DNA of 7,924 nucleotides, from contig MNYL01000122.1 of the NCBI GenBank assembly GCA_001873075.1, forward strand, positions 1 through 7,924. The letters are read 5' to 3'. Shown piece after piece: positions 1 through 5,647 of this stretch. This stretch comes from Fibrobacteres bacterium CG2_30_45_31. GTDB lineage: Bacteria; Fibrobacterota; Fibrobacteria; Fibrobacterales; Fibrobacteraceae. A model generated the notes under the pieces. It was given only the letters and a program-made list of their open reading frames with translations, ran no database searches and had not been told where the DNA came from. Position 1 is the stretch's first letter. Each line of letters begins with the position of its first letter. A program made the position numbers and the translations under genes.

Positions 1-1445
1 TAGTACGCGAAGGCAAAGCCTGTTGGGCTGCCGATGGCAAGTACATTCAAAGCGCGAATGATACGCTGACTCTCAACGGCCTTTCCAAAAAAGAGGGCCT
101 TGCAAAAGTGATCCACTGGCTTGAAGAAAATAAACTCGGCAATGCGACGACCAACTACAAGCTTCGCGATTGGCTTTTCAGCCGTCAGCGTTATTGGGGA
201 GAACCGTTCCCGGTGATTCACTGGGAAGATGGAGAAATCACGGTCCTCGAAGATTCTGAACTTCCGTTGGTGCTCCCGGAAATGGCGGAGTTCAAGCCCG
301 GTGATGGCGGCGAATCCCCCCTCGCCAACGCGGGCGATTGGCTCAATGTGGTGGATAAAAATGGCCGCAAAGGTCGCCGTGAAACCAACACCATGCCGCA
401 ATGGGCGGGCAGTTGCTGGTATTACCTTCGCTATATTGATCCGATGAATGCCTCTGCTTTCTTGGGCGATACGGAAGAGAAATACTGGATGCCGGTGGAT
501 CTTTATGTGGGCGGCGCGGAACATGCGGTTCTGCATTTGCTTTACAGCCGTTTCTGGCACAAGGTTCTTTTTGATTTGGGTCTTGTCCACACGGAAGAAC
601 CCTTTCAGAAGTTGTTTAATCAGGGTATGATTCTTGCCTACGCCTACGAAGATGCGGCAGGTTCCAAGGTCCCTTCGGATGAAGTAGAAGATCGGGGAGG
701 CAAGTATTTCAAGAAGGGCACGGACGTTGAACTCAAACAGATCATTGCCAAAATGTCCAAGTCTTTGAAGAACGTGGTGAATCCTGATGATGTCGTAAAA
801 CAATATGGCGCAGATACGCTTCGTTTGTATGAAATGTTTATGGGTCCTCTGGATGCGGTAAAACCCTGGCAGTCACAGGGCATGGAAGGGATATTCCGCT
901 TCCTTTCCCGCGCGTGGCGTGCCGTGGTGAGTGACGAAGAGACTCTCCCCGAATACAAAACAGAAGGCACTCCTGAATCGCTTATCAAAATGATGCATCA
1001 GAGCATTTTGAAAGTCACCGATGATATCGAAAAGATGAGTTTCAATACGGCGATCAGCCAGCTTATGATTTTCAATAATGAATTGATGAAATCCGACGCG
1101 CGTTACCGCGAACCGTGCGAAGTCTTTGTGAAATTGCTTCACCCGTTTGCGCCCCATCTCGCCGAAGAAATGTGGGAAAAACTAGGTCATCAAGGCTCAC
1201 TCACTCAGGTGGCATGGCCCGAAGCCAATGCTGAACTCGCCCTCGAAAATACTGTCGAAGTCGTGTTTCAGGTGAATGGAAAAGTACGTGCCCGTGTAGA
1301 AGTCAACAAAGACACTTCCAAGGAAGCTTTGGAAACGATGGCTAAAGCCAATGAACGGGTGCAGGAATTTCTCAAGGGAATGACTGTCCTGAAAGCGGTT
1401 GTTGTTCCTGGGAAGCTCGTGAACTTTGTGGTGAAACCCGCGTAA
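1..1445 (+). CDS. leuS: Leucyl-tRNA synthetase, C-terminal part (5' end outside window)
   Basis: Cytoplasmic class I aminoacyl-tRNA synthetase that charges tRNA-Leu with leucine. The frame is open from the left edge (first full codon at 3), so the GTG at 108 is an internal valine, not a start. About 480 residues are visible, roughly the last 55-60% of a bacterial LeuS. Seen in order: the end of the editing insert; the return into the Rossmann catalytic core with LRDWLFSRQRYWGEP; SSWYY-like GSCWYYLRYIDP; the VGGAEHAVLHLLYSRFWHK block; the class I KMSKS signature at 750-764 (visible residues 250-254); the helical anticodon-binding domain (FNTAISQLM, LLHPFAPHLAEEMW); and the C-terminal tRNA-contacting domain (VFQVNGKVRAR) ending in VPGKLVNFVV, as in E. 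coli LeuS. No frameshift or missing motif was seen. The TAA stop is followed by a hairpin terminator. It is convergent with the caspase operon and not functionally linked to it. Confidence 0.98.
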   Translation, partial: VREGKACWAADGKYIQSANDTLTLNGLSKKEGLAKVIHWLEENKLGNATTNYKLRDWLFSRQRYWGEPFPVIHWEDGEITVLEDSELPLVLPEMAEFKPGDGGESPLANAGDWLNVVDKNGRKGRRETNTMPQWAGSCWYYLRYIDPMNASAFLGDTEEKYWMPVDLYVGGAEHAVLHLLYSRFWHKVLFDLGLVHTEEPFQKLFNQGMILAYAYEDAAGSKVPSDEVEDRGGKYFKKGTDVELKQIIAKMSKSLKNVVNPDDVVKQYGADTLRLYEMFMGPLDAVKPWQSQGMEGIFRFLSRAWRAVVSDEETLPEYKTEGTPESLIKMMHQSILKVTDDIEKMSFNTAISQLMIFNNELMKSDARYREPCEVFVKLLHPFAPHLAEEMWEKLGHQGSLTQVAWPEANAELALENTVEVVFQVNGKVRARVEVNKDTSKEALETMAKANERVQEFLKGMTVLKAVVVPGKLVNFVVKPA

Positions 1446-1552
1446 GAAACGCCGCGAAGATGCTTATAAAAATTTCGCAAAACTAAAAGAAACCTCTCCA
1501 GAGTAAGCCTGAAATTCCACAGCAATCTGCGGGGTATTAAATCGGGAAGCAT

Positions 1553-1587
1553 ATAAAAACGGCCCTCCAGAGAGGGTCGCTTTTTTT
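1553..1587. terminator. Intrinsic terminator of leuS, possibly bidirectional
   Basis: A 7-bp stem (GGCCCTC at 1561-1567, GAGGGTC at 1572-1578, one G-U pair) with loop CAGA is followed by GC and seven T's (1581-1587). This is a good rho-independent terminator for leuS, about 115 bases after its stop. A run of A's at 1555-1559 precedes the stem, so on the minus strand the same hairpin is followed by five T's and could end the caspase operon, which stops at 1610. In that direction the G-U pair becomes an A-C mismatch, leaving a core of 5 bp, so it should be weaker. A second T-tract lies at 1602-1610. The rest of the 1446-1609 spacer shows no gene. Confidence 0.75.
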
Positions 1588-1609
1588 GACAGGAGAATCG
1601 GATTTTTTT

Positions 1610-3997
1610 TTAGAATTTTCCCACGACAATGCCCGCATACAAGCCTGGCCAGACGCGCACTTCGTGCCCATCGAAATTCCAGTGGGCAAACCAGTCGCCT
1701 TTGGGCCCGGTAGCGAAACCGTCTCCGTAGCCTTCGGTAAGGACATTCGCCGAAACACCACCAAACAAACCCAAACCGGGGATGATCTTAATTGTTGAAC
1801 CTAAACGCAGACGATGATGATAATTTGCATCCGAATCAGAATTAATATCTACAGCACCTAGTTGTAATTCTTTTCTCTTGTCGGGATAAACATTTAAGAA
1901 CATGTACTCTAAATCGAAATGGGTTCCATATTTTCCAAATTGAGTTCCAATCCCGAGACCGGATTCTTGAACGTCACCAAATTCCTGGAACGGTTTGTCG
2001 TCTTCAAAGGCTCTGGAATATTCAAAGGCCGTAAAAAAGTAGCTGGAACCAAAACGAAGGTTTGCCGCAAGATGTCCTGTTTCGTTAATGGATGCAGAAC
2101 CTGCGATCACGCCGTTACCCATGATACTGATAAGACCTATGGGGGAGTCTTCACATTTTCCGCAGATATTGATGAGGCCCACTTGGCGACCTTTTGCGTT
2201 ACTTGCGATATTGACAATACCCACTTCAGATTCAAATGCTTTACGAGTCATATTTACGATTCCCATTTGAATTTTTATGCTGTCTGCTGCATTCACAATG
2301 CCCACCTGAACCTCTGAGGTTTTGACGGCATTCACAATGCCCACTTGTGCTTTGTAAGTCACTTTGGAAACATTCACAATACCCACTTGTCCACCATTTA
2401 CAGTGTCTGTCGCAACATTCACGATGCCCACTTGAACTTCTGAGGTCTTGACAGCATTCACAATTCCAATTTGGACTTTTGAAGTATGCGTTGCATTTAT
2501 AATTCCCAATTGCACTTTGTCCGTGACTTTGGAAATATTCACAATGCCCACTTGCCCACCATTCAACGTATCCGTCACAGCGTTCACGATACCCACTTGG
2601 GCCCCACTTGATTTCCCGGATGCCACATTCCAAGTCCCCACTTGAGCGCCATCGAAACTTCCGGCAAGATTCACAAGGTCATTCAGTTGGACCCCTTCTA
2701 TATAACCTGCGTAGTTCATTATAGCACTCATTTGAATTCCAGAAAAATCCTTTTGAGCTAAATTGGCAAGAAGGCTTAATTGCCCTCCCGACATATCTTG
2801 TTCGCTTCTGGTAGCAAATAACCCCATTTGAACCCCTTTTCGGGGCTGATTGTCAGAATCAAAAAAGTTGAACGAAAACCGTCCCTTTCCTGATTTTTTC
2901 AAAGAATCCAAGACAAAATGATCGTTATCAATGCCACCGCGGGATCTTGTTTTTTCAGTAGAAGTGAGTATAAAATTACGCTCGGAAAGGGTTTGACGTT
3001 TGCCATCGTATAAAGTAATAGAAGCGACTTTGTTTTGCCTCGGTTGCTCTAATTGTACTGTATATTTCCCAGAAGGAAGGCCGAGTTCAATGGCTCGCCC
3101 TTGTCTTTTATAAAGTTCTGCGACTAAAGAACCGGAAGCATCGCGAATAAAGAAACGACCTTCCAAAGAAGAATCGAGCGCAAGGCCTGCGGACATGCTG
3201 CGCACATCAGTCATCACCACATCTCCTGTCCCTGCAAGATTCATATCGCGGCTTGGGTGTTGAGCTCCGCCGCTCGTTTGCTGAGTCTTTTGAAGCGTTT
3301 CATTAAATGCAAATTGATACGCTTCGGACAACGTCACTTTGCCATCCCCGCTCAAATCACCAGCACCACGAAGACCACTGACCAGAGAATAGGTGAAAAA
3401 GGAACCCTTCAATTTATCGCTTTCCTGACTCGATTCATCTTGAGTACTAGAAGTAATAAAGGCGTAACCCTTCATGTCGCTGGAAGCATCCATCATAAAG
3501 GCAGGGACAGACATACCCCCTTTAAGCCTGGTAATTGCTCCAGAGCCACACGCATCAATCACCGCAATTTTAACATCGGCGGGGAGCGCATCCACTTGGG
3601 CCCGGAGCGCTTTCCAAGAAAAGTGTTCCGAACCGAGACGTAGTCCTTGCTCATCGGCGTGTCCACTATAATAAACGAGGATTTCTTTTCTTGTGCCATT
3701 AATTTTGTTTACGGAAAGTTTCTTGCCCAGTGTGGCAAATTCGTTTTGAATTTCTTTGACGGAGGGTTCGCGCAAAAGAATTTTATTTCCTGGAGCAATC
3801 CCTCCCATCTCGGTGAGTACTTTTGCGAAAGATTTTGCATCGCTTTCGGCATAGCGTAAAACGGGGCGGCCTTCGCCTCCATTGTTCGCACTGATAGCAA
3901 ACAAATGACGCTCTATGGTTGTGCTTGCATCACTGAAAAATACAGATCCGGTAATTAAAACAAGAACGGCGATATTAACGAATAAGGTCATGTTCAT
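1610..3997 (-). CDS. Exported caspase-fold protease with QVGIVN surface repeats and beta-rich C-terminus
   Basis: 795 residues. A hydrophobic N-terminus (about residues 3-22, possible cleavage after A24) suggests export. A caspase-like (peptidase C14 type) domain follows at about 29-262, with the catalytic dyad visible: H113 in VYYSGHAD and C150 in VIDACGSG. Later come FITSSTQDESSQESD, GSFFTYSLVSGLRGA and an EF-hand-like loop at 214-225. Residues about 275-340 look like a small beta-sandwich (GRFFIRD, AIELGLPSGKYTVQL). Residues about 386-625 hold QxGIVN repeats resembling LA_2272-type surface repeats. Residues about 630-795 are beta-rich and end in ...AGIVVGKF, a C-terminal Phe as in outer-membrane barrel proteins. 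Last gene of the operon: its ATG overlaps the preceding stop (ATGA). The GGGG at 4000-4003 is only 2 bases from this ATG but 8 from the ATG of codon 3 (3991), which may be the true start. Protease activity is well supported by the dyad; outer-membrane location and substrate are inference. Confidence 0.92.
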   Translation of the reverse strand: MNMTLFVNIAVLVLITGSVFFSDASTTIERHLFAISANNGGEGRPVLRYAESDAKSFAKVLTEMGGIAPGNKILLREPSVKEIQNEFATLGKKLSVNKINGTRKEILVYYSGHADEQGLRLGSEHFSWKALRAQVDALPADVKIAVIDACGSGAITRLKGGMSVPAFMMDASSDMKGYAFITSSTQDESSQESDKLKGSFFTYSLVSGLRGAGDLSGDGKVTLSEAYQFAFNETLQKTQQTSGGAQHPSRDMNLAGTGDVVMTDVRSMSAGLALDSSLEGRFFIRDASGSLVAELYKRQGRAIELGLPSGKYTVQLEQPRQNKVASITLYDGKRQTLSERNFILTSTEKTRSRGGIDNDHFVLDSLKKSGKGRFSFNFFDSDNQPRKGVQMGLFATRSEQDMSGGQLSLLANLAQKDFSGIQMSAIMNYAGYIEGVQLNDLVNLAGSFDGAQVGTWNVASGKSSGAQVGIVNAVTDTLNGGQVGIVNISKVTDKVQLGIINATHTSKVQIGIVNAVKTSEVQVGIVNVATDTVNGGQVGIVNVSKVTYKAQVGIVNAVKTSEVQVGIVNAADSIKIQMGIVNMTRKAFESEVGIVNIASNAKGRQVGLINICGKCEDSPIGLISIMGNGVIAGSASINETGHLAANLRFGSSYFFTAFEYSRAFEDDKPFQEFGDVQESGLGIGTQFGKYGTHFDLEYMFLNVYPDKRKELQLGAVDINSDSDANYHHRLRLGSTIKIIPGLGLFGGVSANVLTEGYGDGFATGPKGDWFAHWNFDGHEVRVWPGLYAGIVVGKF
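2168..2599 (-). repeat. Coding tandem repeats (QVGIVN units of 13-15 residues) inside the caspase gene
   Basis: Eleven consecutive units with the core Q-hydrophobic-G-(I/L)-(V/I)-N begin at residues 467, 482, 496, 509, 522, 537, 551, 564, 577, 591 and 605 of the caspase protein; the unit at 591 has E instead of Q. Spacing is 15-14-13-13, then 15-14-13-13, then 14-14. The eight units from 467 to 576 therefore form two 55-residue super-repeats (about 2435-2599 and 2270-2434, 165 bp each). The two copies differ at many synonymous positions, so the duplication is not very recent. More degenerate units (GVQMGLF, GGQLSLL, GIQMSAI, GVQLNDL, AQVGTWN) extend upstream to about residue 387. On the plus strand the repeat appears as ATTCACAATGCCCACTTG variants about every 40 bases. 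Confidence 0.9.
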
Positions 3998-4761
3998 TTC
4001 CCCTTTGACGCAACCATTTTACGGAGTGTAAAACTAATATTTTGAATATCTTTTTGTTTTAAAAGGGCATCCAGATTCTGCTCGGAAATCTTGAAAGGAT
4101 GGGATGACACAAGGAAAAAGAATTTTTCAAAGTAGGGAGCGTCGTCTAATTTATAAGCAAACGGTAACGTATTCATCTTGCCAGGTTCGATAGGTATGGC
4201 GCTGTCCCCTTTGGAAAGATGTACGGTAACAATATTTCGACCATCTAAGCTAACCAACAGTGCGTAGCATAAAGAGGGAACGGCGTAGCGCAATTGAATT
4301 TCATCGCCGGCTTTAACTTCGCTCATTTCGGTGAGTTGTTCCGCATCTGCGTTCTTTTTTAGCCACACTTCCAAGCGGGGGCCCATTCCTTTGATGCGAG
4401 TGCCATCTTCATCGATTTTTTGAATCTCAACAGGGGATGTGGATTCTCCCAACAAACTGTGGATCAGATCTTTTGGTGAAGAAATAAAAGGAATTGCAAC
4501 GCAAAGGAGGGTTGCTGCCATCACCAGAGGCCATTTAGGCATGGAATTCTTTTGGTGACGCGCCTCGACTTTGGACTTTATCACATCGACCATGCGATCT
4601 GAAGGATATTGTGTAAGAATTTCCGTATTGCTTTGGCAGAGTTTTTCCAAACGCAGACGAAGAATGTCATCGACAGATTCCCGTTTGCGAATTTCTGCCG
4701 CTTCGAGAGGAGGTAACTCCCCCAAAAGATAACGTTCCAATTTCCAATCAGGAATGTTCAT
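3994..4761 (-). CDS. Single-pass membrane protein, probable anti-sigma factor with DUF4384-like domain
   Basis: 255 residues. The N-terminus (WKLERYLLGELPPLEAAEI, residues 6-24) resembles the short helical start of anti-sigma and ActD-like proteins. The zinc motif HxxxCxxC of ZAS-type anti-sigma factors is absent. One membrane segment lies at about 77-95 (WPLVMAATLLCVAIPFISS), preceded by basic residues (K65, R68, K71, K76), which predicts N-in/C-out. The outer part, about 140-222, has VKAGDEIQLRYAVPSLCYALLVSLDG followed by ...IPIEPGKMNTLP. This matches my memory of DUF4384-like domains, which often accompany bacterial caspases. A GGAGG Shine-Dalgarno site (4766-4770) lies 4 bases from the ATG. 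The start overlaps the sigma-factor stop by ATGA, and the stop overlaps the caspase start by ATGA. The anti-sigma role is inferred from position, topology and the N-terminal motif. Alternatively it is only a caspase partner or sensor. Confidence 0.75.
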   Translation of the reverse strand: MNIPDWKLERYLLGELPPLEAAEIRKRESVDDILRLRLEKLCQSNTEILTQYPSDRMVDVIKSKVEARHQKNSMPKWPLVMAATLLCVAIPFISSPKDLIHSLLGESTSPVEIQKIDEDGTRIKGMGPRLEVWLKKNADAEQLTEMSEVKAGDEIQLRYAVPSLCYALLVSLDGRNIVTVHLSKGDSAIPIEPGKMNTLPFAYKLDDAPYFEKFFFLVSSHPFKISEQNLDALLKQKDIQNISFTLRKMVASKGK

Positions 4762-5258
4762 AAAGCCTCCAATTCCACAAATGTGGAGCGCAGAGAACGC
4801 AATCGTTTGCGCACGCCGCTGACGGACATACCTACTTCGCGGGCTGTTTCTTCAAGGGTCATTCCATCGATGAGATGAAGTACCGCGATAGTTCTCGAAG
4901 ATTCTGGTTCCTTACTGAAAATTTTGGACAGCAAATTTTGATTCTCACAATCCGAGGCGGTGTTCTCTAGGCAGGCGATACGTTCCAGTAAAGCTTCTGA
5001 AGAATCAGAGATCCCGTGACGAGCCTTATCGCGGATGCGGTTCAGGCAAAGCCTCGTTGCCACATTCCACAGAAGACTTGACGGCGTCTCCAAATCTAGA
5101 GAATCACGGGTGAGTATCCGCACAAAAACCTCCTGCATGACATCGCATGCTTCGGCTTCGTCACGCAGCAGAGAGCGGCAGCGGCGAAGTACCATCGGCG
5201 CGTAAGTCACATACAGAGTATCGATTTGCTGTTTTCTTGTCGGAGCCAGAATATTCAC
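4758..5258 (-). CDS. ECF-type RNA polymerase sigma factor
   Basis: 166 residues, a normal size for an ECF sigma-70 factor with only regions 2 and 4. Region 2 spans about residues 13-80: YVTYAPMVLRRCRSLLRD, then the typical DEAEACDVMQEVFVRIL (33-49) of region 2.2, which contacts core polymerase, and LWNVATRLCLNRIRDKAR (63-80) for -10 recognition. Region 4 spans about 107-160, with a helix-turn-helix at MTLEETAREVGMSVSGVRKR (133-152) for -35 recognition. The start is a GTG at 5258. No ATG lies between it and an upstream in-frame stop, and the ribosome site is poor (CAGGTG about 10 bases upstream). First gene of the operon, overlapping the membrane-protein gene by ATGA, so the two are probably made in a fixed ratio. 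Its target promoters cannot be read from this window. Confidence 0.94.
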   Translation of the reverse strand: MNILAPTRKQQIDTLYVTYAPMVLRRCRSLLRDEAEACDVMQEVFVRILTRDSLDLETPSSLLWNVATRLCLNRIRDKARHGISDSSEALLERIACLENTASDCENQNLLSKIFSKEPESSRTIAVLHLIDGMTLEETAREVGMSVSGVRKRLRSLRSTFVELEAL

Positions 5259-5336
5259 CTTAATAAAACACCTGAAAAAGGAAAATTGTTACTGCGTGGG
5301 TGGAAATTTATGAAAAGAGATTAAAACTTGCGAGTT

Positions 5337-5342
5337 ATTATA
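5337..5342 (-). promoter_or_regulatory. Candidate -10 box (TATAAT) for the sigma-caspase operon
   Basis: A perfect TATAAT reads on the minus strand about 79 bases upstream of the sigma-factor GTG, implying a leader of roughly 70 bases. No good -35 (TTGACA-like) is seen 16-18 bases upstream, and no ECF-type GGAAC box precedes it on this strand. The region is AT-rich, so chance is possible. If real, the operon is started by the housekeeping sigma factor rather than by its own ECF factor. Confidence 0.3.
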
Positions 5343-5421
5343 AAATTAATGGAACTGGAGCACGATTCACTTTGTGGCGGACTTCCCCTTCGATATCCTC
5401 ATTTCTTTCTAAATCCTCAGA

Positions 5422-5445
5422 ACGGTGTCCGTTAAAGAACACCGT
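5422..5445. repeat. Inverted repeat ACGGTGT / ACACCGT
   Basis: Perfect 7-bp arms at 5422-5428 and 5439-5445 around a 10-base loop. No T-tract follows on either strand, so it is not an intrinsic terminator. It could be a protein-binding site or an RNA hairpin in a leader; the sequence does not decide. Confidence 0.5.
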
Positions 5446-5503
5446 AATGTAATACGGGACGCTCACGTTTAGATAGGGTCGTTTAGTCTTTTTTGGGTAT
5501 TTA

Positions 5504-5533
5504 TTGATAAAATATCCAGAGAAAATCATTAAT
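5504..5533 (+). promoter_or_regulatory. Weak candidate promoter for the GH2 gene
   Basis: TTGATA (5504-5509, 5 of 6 bases of the -35 consensus) is followed after 18 bases by ATTAAT (5528-5533, 4 of 6 of the -10 consensus). The -10 lies inside the palindrome at 5524-5540, an arrangement that would suit repression. It would give a leader of about 105 bases. The match is modest in AT-rich DNA. Confidence 0.25.
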
Positions 5534-5540
5534 AATGATT
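5524..5540. promoter_or_regulatory. 17-bp palindrome, possible operator
   Basis: AATCATTA-A-TAATGATT is a perfect inverted repeat of two 8-base arms around one central base, 107 bases upstream of the GH2 start codon. Its symmetry and position suit a dimeric repressor or activator site. It is not a Fur box: the hexamer order is reversed relative to the Fur consensus. The palindrome is read directly; the function is inference. Confidence 0.5.
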
Positions 5541-5647
5541 CCCAATGTACTTCGAAGAAAGTCTATTTAGGGATGTTTTTGGGATGGTGTATTGCTTTGC
5601 CAATGTCTAAGGCATTTCTTTAATTTTTGAGGGAAGGAGAAAAATTT

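Larger units (their letters stand above)
5259..5647. other. Divergent intergenic region between the sigma operon and the GH2 gene
   Basis: 389 bases without a supported gene. It must hold the promoters of both flanking transcription units. Visible structures are a TATAAT on the minus strand, a possible promoter pair on the plus strand, a 7-bp inverted repeat at 5422-5445 and a perfect odd palindrome at 5524-5540. A 63-codon minus-strand frame (5338-5529) is open but resembles nothing I recognise and has no clear ribosome site. No RNA gene was recognised. Confidence 0.7.

Noticed and set aside
108..110. GTG as a possible start of a short synthetase-like gene
   Set aside because: The frame is open to the left edge and its upstream codons fit LeuS, so this is internal.
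1919..2317. Plus-strand open frames opposite the caspase gene (also around 3257-3643)
   Set aside because: They are shadows of the repeat and caspase coding strand; their sequences are low-complexity mirror products without family resemblance.
2200..2620. Regularly spaced near-identical motifs (ATTCACAATGCCCACTTG variants about every 40 bases) resembling a CRISPR array
   Set aside because: The spacing varies in multiples of three, the 'spacers' are themselves related, and the minus strand encodes a continuous QVGIVN repeat protein, so these are coding repeats.
5351..5355. GGAAC on the plus strand, like an ECF sigma -35 box
   Set aside because: It points toward the GH2 gene, and no CGTC-like -10 follows at 16-17 bases. 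A five-base match is expected by chance.
5338..5529. 63-codon minus-strand open frame in the divergent intergenic region
   Set aside because: No recognisable family, no convincing ribosome site, and its start falls inside the palindrome at 5524-5540. It could be a small gene, but nothing supports it.
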